Shown piece by piece: positions 16,941-25,379 of a stretch of DNA of 64,000 nt (position 1 is the stretch's first letter; each line of letters begins with the position of its first letter). The DNA comes from Compostibacter hankyongensis (GTDB lineage Bacteria; Bacteroidota; Bacteroidia; Chitinophagales; Chitinophagaceae): assembly GCF_039541075.1 (NCBI RefSeq), contig NZ_BAABFN010000001.1:434001-498000 (forward strand), read 5' to 3'. Made by a program: the position numbers and the translations under genes. The notes beneath the pieces were generated by a model. It saw nothing but the letters and a program-made list of their open reading frames with translations. It made no database searches and was not told the DNA's origin.

Positions 16941-18407
16941 TTCCGGAAGTCCGTTCTCCACCCTGATCACAAAGGGCAGAGAAATATCGCCCGGACGGAT
17001 ACCGGAGAGATCGATCTCACAGTTTTCCCCGTTTTGTTTCCAGCTGATCTTCCGGCTGCTTCCCGCCAGGCTGACCGTTGCCGAGGCCGGCGGACTGAAA
17101 TTCCGGATGCTTACTACAGGCATATAGTTCGGAAGGATGCAATACAGGTCGTTTCCCTTCCGGGTAAAAAACATTTCGATATGGGCCTGGTCGTCCCGCG
17201 GCACGACCAGCTTGCTGATATCATAGGCGGCCATATAGCTGGCCTTTTTGACTTCCGGTCTTTTACCCGCGCTCCATTGCCGGGTTGCCTTCCAGGGGGT
17301 GGTGGCATAGATGGCTTCCCCGTTGGTCTTCAGCCAGCTGCCGATATCCAGCAGGCGCTGCTGCATGATCACGGGGATACGTCCATCGGCGGTCGGTCCG
17401 ATATCGAGCAGCAGGTTGCCGCCCCGCGACACGATATCGGCGAGGATCAGGATAAGCTGTCGGCTGCTTTTGTAATCTTTCAGCGCTTCCATCCGGTTAT
17501 AGCCGTAGGACAAACCGATGCCCTGGCTTTCTTCCCAGGTCACATCCGGCCCCATGCCGCTGCCGTATTCGGAAGTGGAGTAAGTGCTGCCGGTATTTTT
17601 CCCGCGGGTATTGCTGCCCCAGCGGTCGTTTACCACCACCTCTTTGGCCACGGGGGATTCGTTAAAAAGCCAGGCCAGCAGTTCCGGGCTGTGCCAGGCC
17701 GTATCCGGGAGCTCCCATTCGCCGTCCGAAAAGATAATGGAGGGTTTATAGCGGGTAACGAGGTCCTTGAACTCGGGCGTCATCACTTCGCGGATATAGC
17801 GTTGCTTGTCGGTTTTCCAGAGGGGGTTGAACCATTCGTACAGCGAATAGTAATAGCCCATCCGCAGGCCGGCGTCCTTTACGGCCTGGGTAAGATCGCC
17901 GAGCAGGTCGCGGTGCGGCGTTCCGGTTACCGCATTCCAGGGCCGTCCCCAGGAGCGGTCTGCCCAGGGGCTGTTCCACAGGCAATATCCTTCGTGGTGC
18001 TTGGAGGTGAGCACCACATAGCGGGCGCCGGACTCCCGGAATATCTCTGCCCATTGTGCCGGGTTGAACAGCTCGGCCCGGAAGGATTTTTCAAAGTTGC
18101 GATAGGGGAAATCCCGGCCGTAGTTCCGGGCATGGAAGTTTTTTACCGCGGTATCCCCCTTCATATCCTTGCTCTCCAGCCGGTTCCAGTACCACTCGGC
18201 ATAGCTGTAGCCGCTGTTGGGGATCACGGGGGCAAAGGCCGGCACCGAATAGACGCCCCAGTGGATAAAGATGCCGAACTTGGCTTTGTGAAACCAGGCG
18301 GGGATGCCTCTTTTGTTCAGGGAGGCCCAGTTGGGTTCGTAGTGCTGGGCGGGAAGCTGCTGTGTCAGCAGGAGCAGGGTGGCGAGGGCAAACAGTATTT
18401 TTTTCAT
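16929..18407 (-). CDS. Alpha-L-fucosidase, GH29
   Basis: A 492-residue secreted glycoside hydrolase with a signal peptide ending LPAQ. The GH29 features are WFHKAKFGIFIHWGVYSVPAF, the block SKHHEGYCLWNSP, and the nucleophile region SDGEWE with Asp near residue 228. A C-terminal beta-sandwich follows. It removes alpha-L-fucose from glycans in the periplasm or outside. It is a single gene, not attached to the SusCD pair in the window. Confidence 0.93.
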   Translation of the reverse strand: MKKILFALATLLLLTQQLPAQHYEPNWASLNKRGIPAWFHKAKFGIFIHWGVYSVPAFAPVIPNSGYSYAEWYWNRLESKDMKGDTAVKNFHARNYGRDFPYRNFEKSFRAELFNPAQWAEIFRESGARYVVLTSKHHEGYCLWNSPWADRSWGRPWNAVTGTPHRDLLGDLTQAVKDAGLRMGYYYSLYEWFNPLWKTDKQRYIREVMTPEFKDLVTRYKPSIIFSDGEWELPDTAWHSPELLAWLFNESPVAKEVVVNDRWGSNTRGKNTGSTYSTSEYGSGMGPDVTWEESQGIGLSYGYNRMEALKDYKSSRQLILILADIVSRGGNLLLDIGPTADGRIPVIMQQRLLDIGSWLKTNGEAIYATTPWKATRQWSAGKRPEVKKASYMAAYDISKLVVPRDDQAHIEMFFTRKGNDLYCILPNYMPVVSIRNFSPPASATVSLAGSSRKISWKQNGENCEIDLSGIRPGDISLPFVIRVENGLPEGKR

Positions 18408-18558
18408 ACAGCCGGGCAGGTTAGCGGGGATATAATAGGTTAAAAATAAAAAAATATTCTTTCTCCGGGGAAGAAGACCGCTTTAAAGTGCGAGATGTGT
18501 ACGCGGTAAACACGTTATCCCAAAACCCACTAATTTTACAGCGGTCAAACCCGCGTAT

Positions 18559-19491
18559 TTGGAAGCCGTTATCTGTAAGTCAACCGGAAGCTGGTATACC
18601 GCCCGTGCCGATGCGGGCACGGTATGGCAGTGTCGTATCCGGGGCAAGTTCAGGGCCGACGAGGCCATCACCTCCACCAATCCTGTGGCTGTGGGGGACG
18701 TCGTGGAGCTGGAGCCGGAGGATGCCGCCCGGCATACGGCGATGATCACCCGCATCATGCCCCGGAAGAATTATATGGTACGGTCATCGCCCCACCGTCC
18801 CAGCCGGCATGTGATCGCCGCCAACCTGGACCAGGCCTTGCTGGTGGCCAGCCTGCGCACCCCCCGTACCTCGCAGGGCTTTATCGACCGTTTCCTGGTA
18901 ACGGCGGCGGCTTATCATATCCCCGCGATCCTGGTTTTTAACAAAAGCGATCTGCACCGGCGGCAGGAGGAGGAGCGGTATGCCTTCTGGAAAGCGCTGT
19001 ATGAGGCTATCGGCTATACGGTGCTGGGGACGGCTGCCGTCAGCGGGGAGGGGGTCGATCCCCTGAGGGAGCTGCTGTCGGGTAAGATTACCCTTTTTTC
19101 CGGTCATTCCGGGGTGGGCAAGTCCACCCTGATCAACCTGCTGATACCGGGATCGCAGCTCAGAACACAGTCGGTAAGCGGCTGGTCCGGAAAAGGCATG
19201 CACACCACTACCTTTGCCGAGATGTTCCCCCTTCCGGAACCGGGGGGCGGAGCGATCATCGATACCCCGGGCATCCGTGAGCTGGGGGTTGTGGATATGG
19301 AAAAAGCCGAGCTTTCACATTACTTCCTCGAGATGCAGCCTTATATCGGAAAATGCCGGTTCAACAATTGCCTGCATATCGACGAGCCGGGTTGCGCCGT
19401 CAGGGATGCCGTGGAAAAGGGGGCAGTCAGCGCGGAGCGGTACGAGAGCTATCTGACGATACTGGATTCGCTGGAGACGCCGGAGTGGTAG
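18559..19491 (+). CDS. rsgA: Ribosome small-subunit-dependent GTPase A
   Basis: A 310-residue circularly permuted GTPase that helps mature the 30S subunit. It has an N-terminal OB fold (STGSWYTARADAG, NPVAVGDVVE), G4 FNKSDL before the P-loop GHSGVGKST, DTPGIRELG, and a zinc knuckle CRFNNCLHIDEPGCAV. The start is TTG at 18559; no ATG is available upstream in frame, and the protein begins exactly where family members do. Its last 65 bases overlap a small convergent lipoprotein gene. Confidence 0.93.
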   Translation: MEAVICKSTGSWYTARADAGTVWQCRIRGKFRADEAITSTNPVAVGDVVELEPEDAARHTAMITRIMPRKNYMVRSSPHRPSRHVIAANLDQALLVASLRTPRTSQGFIDRFLVTAAAYHIPAILVFNKSDLHRRQEEERYAFWKALYEAIGYTVLGTAAVSGEGVDPLRELLSGKITLFSGHSGVGKSTLINLLIPGSQLRTQSVSGWSGKGMHTTTFAEMFPLPEPGGGAIIDTPGIRELGVVDMEKAELSHYFLEMQPYIGKCRFNNCLHIDEPGCAVRDAVEKGAVSAERYESYLTILDSLETPEW

Positions 19492-19831
19492 CGGGAGCAG
19501 GAGCTCTCCAGGAGGAGTCAGCGCCCCGGGCCGGCACCCGCTTTTGCATCATACCCCGTTCCTGCAGGTATTTGTTCATCTTCTTGTCGAACAGCTGCCG
19601 CGGCTTCTTTTCCGGCCGCAGCACGCCTTCGTCGAATTTGTGCTCGGCGCCGAGGGGCGGCGGTTTGTAAATCTTGGGTGCACAGCCGCAGAGCTGCCAC
19701 CCCGCCAGCGGCAAGACCAGGGCCAGCAGCAGCGGTTTCAGTCCTCCGCCCTTTATCCTCCTCCCGCTTAAGGGCAGCAATTCATTGCTCCCCGGTGCGC
19801 GGGCCGTTTTCTTTTTTGAACCATCCTGCAT
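19427..19831 (-). CDS. Small putative lipoprotein, unknown function
   Basis: A 134-residue open frame. A hydrophobic segment (PLLLALVLPLAG) ends in WQLCGC, a plausible lipobox, and is followed by a basic, proline-rich tail with no recognisable domain. The frame starts inside the carbonic anhydrase gene (50 bp overlap) and ends inside rsgA on the other strand (65 bp), so the true start may be a later non-ATG codon just before the hydrophobic segment. It may be real because the gap between the two neighbours would otherwise be empty. Confidence 0.45.
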   Translation of the reverse strand: MQDGSKKKTARAPGSNELLPLSGRRIKGGGLKPLLLALVLPLAGWQLCGCAPKIYKPPPLGAEHKFDEGVLRPEKKPRQLFDKKMNKYLQERGMMQKRVPARGADSSWRAPAPATTPASPANPVSSDSSRTAPR

Positions 19832-20324
19832 ATTTCACATAATTCTCTGCGATACGGTTGATCTCATCGCTCACCATGTCTCCGGGGATATCCTTCAGCT
19901 TTTTTGCCGGTACCCCGGCAAAAATACAGCCTGGCGGCACCATCGTTCCTTCGGTCACCACGGCGCCCGCCGCAATGATGGAGTTGCTGCCGATATGGGC
20001 CCCGTCCATCACGATGGCCCCCATGCCGATAAGTACATTATCATCCACTGTGCAGCCGTGCACGATGGCGTTATGGCCGACGGAGACATTATTTCCGATT
20101 ATCGTTTTTGTCCGCTGATAGGTGCAGTGGACGATTGCTCCGTCCTGGATATTCACGCGGTTACCGATGCGGATGCTGTTCACATCCCCCCGGACCACGG
20201 CATTGAACCAGACGCTGCTCTCGTCGCCCATCAGTACATCCCCCACGATCGTGGCATTCGGGGCGATAAAGCAACCGGATCCGAATCCGGGATATTTTCC
20301 TTCTACTGGTAATATTACAGGCAT
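19782..20324 (-). CDS. Gamma-carbonic anhydrase family hexapeptide protein
   Basis: A 180-residue left-handed beta-helix protein made of hexapeptide repeats (for example IGNRVNIQDGAIVHC). The zinc-type histidines are in AIVHC and SVGHNAIVHGC. It ends with FAGVPAKKLKDIP and a C-terminal helix as in this family. Members bind metal as trimers; carbonic anhydrase activity is not certain for every one. Confidence 0.92.
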   Translation of the reverse strand: MPVILPVEGKYPGFGSGCFIAPNATIVGDVLMGDESSVWFNAVVRGDVNSIRIGNRVNIQDGAIVHCTYQRTKTIIGNNVSVGHNAIVHGCTVDDNVLIGMGAIVMDGAHIGSNSIIAAGAVVTEGTMVPPGCIFAGVPAKKLKDIPGDMVSDEINRIAENYVKYAGWFKKENGPRTGEQ

Positions 20325-20429
20325 ACGGCTAAAACGGTTTTGGGGTGACGGATATTATAGGATGCAAGATAATACCCGGATGGTTAGGCCGGATAAAATG
20401 TTCAATTTGGCAGACGCCGGCTGCGAATC

Positions 20430-20460
20430 TTGGCCGCCGGCTGCAGAGCGCCTATTTTTG
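20430..20460 (+). promoter_or_regulatory. Promoter of the aminotransferase gene
   Basis: A perfect -7 element TATTTTTG lies at 20453-20460 with TTG at 20430-20432, a 20-bp spacer. The start codon is 25 bases downstream of the -7 element. Confidence 0.6.
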
Positions 20461-20485
20461 TATAAATATATCAACGATCCCGAAG

Positions 20486-21676
20486 ATGACCAACCGTCAG
20501 CTTTTTATGCAGCATGTAGCCCAGACCTCCGATGCGCCGATGGGGCTGGAGATCGTCCGCGCGGAGGGCATGTACCTCTACGATGCGGAGGATAAGCAGT
20601 ATCTCGATCTGATCGGCGGCATCAGCGTCTGTAACCTGGGTCACGGTCATCCCGGCATAACGGAGGCCATACGGGACCAGGCCGGCCGGTACCTGCACCT
20701 GATGGTGTACGGCGAGTTTGTACAGTCTCCCCAGGTGAAATATGCCCGGCTGCTCACGGAGCAGCTGCCGGCTTCGCTGAACTGCATGTATTTTACCAAC
20801 TCGGGCGCCGAGGCGGTAGAAGGGGCGATGAAGCTGGCCAAGCGTTATACCGGCCGACGGGAGATCGTAGCTTTCAGGGACAGCTATCACGGCTCTACCC
20901 AGGGCGCGCTGAGCATCCTGGGCGACGAGTACTGGCGCAATGCTTACCGTCCTTTGTTGCCGGGCATCTCTCATGAGCGGTACAATGATCCTGCCGCCCT
21001 GGAGCGGATCACCGGACAAACGGCCTGTGTATTTGCGGAAACCATACAGGCCGAAGCCGGCGTGATCGCGCCGCAACGGGAATGGCTACACGCTTTACGC
21101 CGGCGCTGCAGCGAAACGGGCACGCTGCTGATCCTTGACGAGATCCAGTGCGGCTTCGGCCGCAACGGCACGCTCTGGGCTTTTGAGCAGTATGGGATCG
21201 TGCCGGACGTGCTGCTGCTGGGGAAGGCCTTGGGCGGCGGCATGCCGCTGGGCGCTTTTATCGCCGGCCGTGAAATCATGCAATCGCTTTCGGCGCAGCC
21301 GGTACTGGGGCATATCACTACCTTCGGGGGGCACCCCGTTTGCTGTGCCGCCGGCGCCGCTGCTTTGGAAGCCCTTCTCCGGGAGGGATGGATAGCGCAG
21401 ATCGCCGGAAAGGAACAATTGTTCCGGAGCCTGCTGGCGCATCCGGCGATAAAGGCGGTCCGCTCCCGCGGGCTGATGCTGGCCGTGGAATTTGATTCGG
21501 CGGAAATAAACCGGCAGGTGATCGGCAGCTGTATAGCGCAGGGGGTGCTGACAGACTGGTTTCTTTTTGCTCCGCAGTGCCTGCGTATTGTACCGCCGCT
21601 GATCATCACGGAGCAGCAGATCCGGGAAGCCTGTGCGGTGATCCTCCGGGCGGCGGATGAAGCGGCGCAGGGATAG
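20486..21676 (+). CDS. Class III PLP-dependent aminotransferase
   Basis: A 396-residue fold-type I aminotransferase. The features are YFTNSGAEAVEGAMKLA, the active-site block LILDEIQCGFGRNG, and the PLP lysine K247 in LLLGKALGGGMPLGAF. It is similar in length to acetylornithine or omega-amino acid aminotransferases, but no arginine or lysine pathway gene is adjacent, so the substrate is open. The ATG at 20486 gives the normal N-terminus (MTNRQLFMQHVAQTS); the longer frame from 20345 would include the promoter. Confidence 0.92.
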   Translation: MTNRQLFMQHVAQTSDAPMGLEIVRAEGMYLYDAEDKQYLDLIGGISVCNLGHGHPGITEAIRDQAGRYLHLMVYGEFVQSPQVKYARLLTEQLPASLNCMYFTNSGAEAVEGAMKLAKRYTGRREIVAFRDSYHGSTQGALSILGDEYWRNAYRPLLPGISHERYNDPAALERITGQTACVFAETIQAEAGVIAPQREWLHALRRRCSETGTLLILDEIQCGFGRNGTLWAFEQYGIVPDVLLLGKALGGGMPLGAFIAGREIMQSLSAQPVLGHITTFGGHPVCCAAGAAALEALLREGWIAQIAGKEQLFRSLLAHPAIKAVRSRGLMLAVEFDSAEINRQVIGSCIAQGVLTDWFLFAPQCLRIVPPLIITEQQIREACAVILRAADEAAQG

Positions 21677-21700
21677 CTGTCGCCGGAAGACGACGCCGGC

Positions 21701-24205
21701 TCAGAATTGCAGGCGGAAGCTGCCGAATACCCCGAACCTTTTTTGCAGGGGCTCGCCGGGCTGCGGCCGCGGCGCTACCCGCCATACGCAGTCTATCCGG
21801 ATAAAGTGGAGGATATTTTCCACGCCGGTGCCGAGCTCCAGGTAAGGATGGTTCTCCAGGGTCCGGAACGGGTAGCCGGTATGGGTGATGTTCAGCTCCC
21901 GGTTGGCGGCAGAAAGCCCGCCGATAACGCCCTTGGCGGTCCAGAACTGGCGGAGCTTCAGCTTCCGGATTCCCGGCAGATAGTTAAAGATACCGCCCCC
22001 GATCTCGTGCTCCAGGTTGAAGCCGGCATAGTGGTCGCTGAGGAACTCGTAGCGGTTCATCATGTTGAAGGCATACTTGTCGTAATAGTAGAGCTCGTTA
22101 CCGGGGTGTATCTCCAGGAAAAGATAGGGCAAGGTGCCGTATATCTTCCCGCCGAAGAAGTTGTAGTACAGGCTGCCCAGGGGAGGGATGGGCATCTGGT
22201 CCGAAATGCTGAGCCCTATTTTCCGGTAGTTGTATTGACCGTTCAGCACCCCTTTCAGCCCCGCGGCCAGGTCCAGCTGCACGATGGGGTAGAGGCTGCC
22301 CAGGCTCACCCGGTAATACGAGCCTTCCAGGAATTTCTCCCGCCACGCATAACGGAGGCTCAGCTGTATCTGCATGTCATGCAGCGGATCGCTCTGCTTG
22401 CCCTGTCCGAAAAAGGAGGCGTCCGGGAGGGGTGCATAAGGCTGGAACTGCTTGTTCACCACGCTGAGGTGCTGGGAAAAACCGCTGAACCCTTCCTTGT
22501 AAAACTCAAACCGTTTTTCGTCTATCATCACGAACTTCTGGGGGATGTCCGGCTTGCGGATGGCCAGGGTAAAAATATTATCGGTTGATATCTGGTCCTG
22601 GTACTGCACGCCGTTGTCCAGGTCGTGCGTATAAGAACCGTACAGGTAGGAGCGCGGATGCCGTTCCAGCAGCCAGAGACCCGCGATCTTGCCTTTGAAC
22701 TGCCGGTCTCCGAAGCCATAAGCGAGGTAGCCGTTCAGGTAAACCGATTTGAGCAGCTCCCGGGTAGTGCCGAGGTCAAAGCGGACCCGGTACTTCTCCA
22801 GGTCGTTCATGCTGAACCAGTAATAGTAAGGGCCGATCTCAAGCGGGCCGAACTTTTTGGTACCGGTGGCGACAAACTGGATGATGTTGGAATATTTGTT
22901 GAACAGGGGCATATGCTGCAGGCTGTCCACCATGGTATATATCCCTTTTTCCCGGCGGTTGAGCGTATCCTGGCGGTGGGTCTGCCAGAAGGTATCGGTT
23001 TTGGCCGCAGCCCCGGGAAGCACGTAGATGTTGTTGTCCCGGTAAGCTTTGGCTTCCAGGACGGCATTCACCGCCGAATCGTTATTGATCTCCACCTGAT
23101 CATAGGTAGCGGTCTTCCGGCCGATGAGTCCCGGCCGTTTGTCGCCGATGGGTTTGAAATCGGCTACGAACATATCCTTCCGGGGAAACCAGCGCCCGCC
23201 TGCGAGCTGCTGAAATTCCTGGACCAGGCTGACCCGGCCCACAAAGTTGATGTTGGCCGTTTTGCTGACCTGCATGGATACCTGCAGGATGGCATAGGTG
23301 GTGTCGTGCACCCAGAAATCCCCGAAGAAGGCGCTTTCCCCTTTTCTTTTCGGGGAAAAGCTGACCTGGAAAAACCGCCTGTTGTCGATGTACTGCGTAT
23401 CGGCGATATGATAGTTGTAATAGGCGGCGCCGGCATTGCTGATGGGGCTCACATATTTTTTATCGAATACGGGAATAAAATTTTCATACACGTTTACATT
23501 CTGGTAGGTGGTGCCGAGAAACTGGGTGATGCTTTTGTTTTTGATGCCGGAGGTACGGCTGGCCAGGATAAGTTCCTTGGTTTTCTTGGGCTGGCGCCGG
23601 TAGAAATAATCCGAAAGCGTTTCGGTCAGGAATACCGGCAGGAAGGGTTTTTCTTCGGCGCTGCTGTCCATGTTATCCAGGATAAAGGCAAATGGCCTGA
23701 ACAGCTTCGAGTGACGCAGCTTTTCCCGGTTGAGGCGGTTGATGTCCAGCTCCAGCTTGTTGTAGAGCTTGTAGGTATAGTTGTCCAGCAGGTCGGGGTC
23801 GTTGAGCGGCTTGTGTCTGATGATGAGCTTCAGGAGCGTCAGCGCGGGGTCGCTGCCCGAATGGATCACAAATTCCTTCAGGGCATATTCCTGCCGGAAC
23901 AGGGAAAAGTCTATCGTTTGGGTATCTGCGGTTTGATCAAGCGCGGTGCTTTGTAAAGTGTAGCCCAGGGTCCTGGCGGTGAGGCTGTCTGCGGGAAGCG
24001 CCGGCAGGGTAAAGGTGTAGCTGCCGTTCTCGTCGCTGGTGGTACCGGTGCTGCTCCCGTTGAACTGCAGGGTAGAGAAGGGCAGCGGCTCTCCGGTATG
24101 TGCATCCCGCACTACACCATGAACCACTTTCTGCTGTGCCTCGGCCAGGTTGCAGGTCAGTATGCCCATGCAGGCCCCAAGGATAAGAAGCCGGTAGTTT
24201 CTCAT
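21701..24205 (-). CDS. DUF5686 outer-membrane protein with carboxypeptidase-like N-terminal domain
   Basis: An 834-residue protein with a signal peptide ending NLAEAQ, a carboxypeptidase-regulatory-like domain at residues about 25-105 (VHGVVRDAHTGEPLPFSTLQF), then the long DUF5686 region predicted to form an outer-membrane barrel and ending FRLQF. Such proteins are widespread in Bacteroidota, and their role is not established. It converges on the aminotransferase with a 24-bp gap. Confidence 0.88.
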   Translation of the reverse strand: MRNYRLLILGACMGILTCNLAEAQQKVVHGVVRDAHTGEPLPFSTLQFNGSSTGTTSDENGSYTFTLPALPADSLTARTLGYTLQSTALDQTADTQTIDFSLFRQEYALKEFVIHSGSDPALTLLKLIIRHKPLNDPDLLDNYTYKLYNKLELDINRLNREKLRHSKLFRPFAFILDNMDSSAEEKPFLPVFLTETLSDYFYRRQPKKTKELILASRTSGIKNKSITQFLGTTYQNVNVYENFIPVFDKKYVSPISNAGAAYYNYHIADTQYIDNRRFFQVSFSPKRKGESAFFGDFWVHDTTYAILQVSMQVSKTANINFVGRVSLVQEFQQLAGGRWFPRKDMFVADFKPIGDKRPGLIGRKTATYDQVEINNDSAVNAVLEAKAYRDNNIYVLPGAAAKTDTFWQTHRQDTLNRREKGIYTMVDSLQHMPLFNKYSNIIQFVATGTKKFGPLEIGPYYYWFSMNDLEKYRVRFDLGTTRELLKSVYLNGYLAYGFGDRQFKGKIAGLWLLERHPRSYLYGSYTHDLDNGVQYQDQISTDNIFTLAIRKPDIPQKFVMIDEKRFEFYKEGFSGFSQHLSVVNKQFQPYAPLPDASFFGQGKQSDPLHDMQIQLSLRYAWREKFLEGSYYRVSLGSLYPIVQLDLAAGLKGVLNGQYNYRKIGLSISDQMPIPPLGSLYYNFFGGKIYGTLPYLFLEIHPGNELYYYDKYAFNMMNRYEFLSDHYAGFNLEHEIGGGIFNYLPGIRKLKLRQFWTAKGVIGGLSAANRELNITHTGYPFRTLENHPYLELGTGVENILHFIRIDCVWRVAPRPQPGEPLQKRFGVFGSFRLQF

Positions 24206-24347
24206 AAATTTCCCCCCGCAAAGTACGGCAATTTTGTCTTTGGGAAGACAGCCGGGCCGCCGTCGGGGAGCGCCGGTAAAGCAGCGCCCGTGGGGAACCT
24301 TCTGGCCCGTACAAAAAATAAATTTGACAGATATCCGGATTTACTCT

Positions 24348-24370
24348 TACTTTGTTGTGCAAAGTACTTT
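24348..24370. promoter_or_regulatory. Operator 1 of the CreD regulon
   Basis: TACTTTG-N5-CAAAGTA is a perfect 7-bp dyad, directly followed by CTTT so that a second palindrome AAAGTACTTT overlaps it. The ATG of the six-TM gene is 3 bases after the element. A near-identical copy is at 25344-25366. Confidence 0.65.
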
Positions 24371-24372
24371 AT

Positions 24373-25005
24373 ATGGATGAAAAACAATCCCTGGAAACCC
24401 TTTCAGACATAAAGCGGATCATGGAGCGCTCTTCCCGCTTTCTCTCGCTGAGCGGGTGGAGCGGTGTGGCGGCCGGCATTTGTGGGCTGGCCGGGGCTGC
24501 CTGGGGGCAGCAAGTGCTCCTGCGGTATCAGGGGAGCCTCTCTGCCGGCGGACAAGGACTGGACGGACTGCTGCTCCAGACGCAGCTGATCCGCCAGTTG
24601 TTTCTGGTGGCGGGGCTGACCTTTTTCTGTGCGCTGGTCTCGGTTATTGTCTTTACCTGGCTGCATACCCGTCGCCGTCATCTGCCGGTTTGGAACGCCG
24701 GCTCGCGCAGATTGCTGGTCAATCTTTTTATTCCTTTGATTGCCGGCGGTATCTTCCTGCTGGGCATGCTTTACCGGCACGAGTACCATTTTATCGGGGC
24801 CGGCTGTTTGGTATTTTACGGTCTTGCCCTGGTCAATGCCGGGAAGTACACGTTGACGGATATCCGTTACCTGGGGCTGCTTGAAATTCTGCTGGGGCTG
24901 GTCTGCTTGTTTTTTGAGTCCTATACCCTGTATTTTTGCGCCTTCGGTTTTGGGTTGTTGCATATAGTCTATGGCCTGATCATGTGGAAGAAATATAAGG
25001 GATGA
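24373..25005 (+). CDS. Six-transmembrane protein of unknown function
   Basis: A 210-residue protein with a short cytoplasmic N-terminus (MDEKQSLETLSDIKRIMERSSRF) and six hydrophobic segments. No catalytic motif is visible. It is the first gene of the cluster with a winged-helix regulator, creD and dgkA, so it is probably an envelope protein under the same control. The ATG at 24373 is preferred over 24352, which lies inside the operator. I recognise the gene arrangement but not a function. Confidence 0.8.
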   Translation: MDEKQSLETLSDIKRIMERSSRFLSLSGWSGVAAGICGLAGAAWGQQVLLRYQGSLSAGGQGLDGLLLQTQLIRQLFLVAGLTFFCALVSVIVFTWLHTRRRHLPVWNAGSRRLLVNLFIPLIAGGIFLLGMLYRHEYHFIGAGCLVFYGLALVNAGKYTLTDIRYLGLLEILLGLVCLFFESYTLYFCAFGFGLLHIVYGLIMWKKYKG

Positions 25006-25029
25006 GCCGCATCATCCCGACCTGATGGT

Positions 25030-25329
25030 ATGAAAAATCCGATCGCACAACTGAATAAATTATTTGAAAGCCGTATCCGGCTGGGGATCATGAGCGTTTT
25101 GATGGTCAACGAAGCGGTCAGCTTTAACGATCTGAAGCAGCTGCTGGACGTTACCGACGGCAATCTGGCTTCCCACCTCGTGACGCTGGAGGAAAACGGC
25201 TTTATCAAGGTATGGAAGGGGTTTGTCGGGAGAAAGACCAATACCACCTATTCGGTTACGCGGGCGGGGGAAAAAGCATTTAAGCAGCATCTTGAGGCGC
25301 TGGAGCAGATGATCAGCGGGTTGCGGTAA
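25030..25329 (+). CDS. Winged-helix transcriptional regulator (HTH_34-like)
   Basis: A 99-residue DNA-binding protein. The helix-turn-helix is in SFNDLKQLLDVTDGNLASHLVTLEENGFI, followed by a wing (KGFVGRKTNTTYSVTRAGEKAF) and a C-terminal dimer helix. The family resembles MarR/ArsR regulators without cysteines. It is flanked by two matching operators, so it probably represses its own cluster. Its ligand is unknown. Confidence 0.9.
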   Translation: MKNPIAQLNKLFESRIRLGIMSVLMVNEAVSFNDLKQLLDVTDGNLASHLVTLEENGFIKVWKGFVGRKTNTTYSVTRAGEKAFKQHLEALEQMISGLR

Positions 25330-25343
25330 TTTTTTTGTCATTA

Positions 25344-25366
25344 TACTTTGTATTGCAAAGCACTTT
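25344..25366. promoter_or_regulatory. Operator 2 of the CreD regulon
   Basis: Same architecture as 24348-24370, identical at 20 of 23 positions, with one mismatch in the right arm (CAAAGCA). It lies 13 bases before the creD start. Confidence 0.6.
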
Positions 25367-25379
25367 TAAAATTTAAAAT

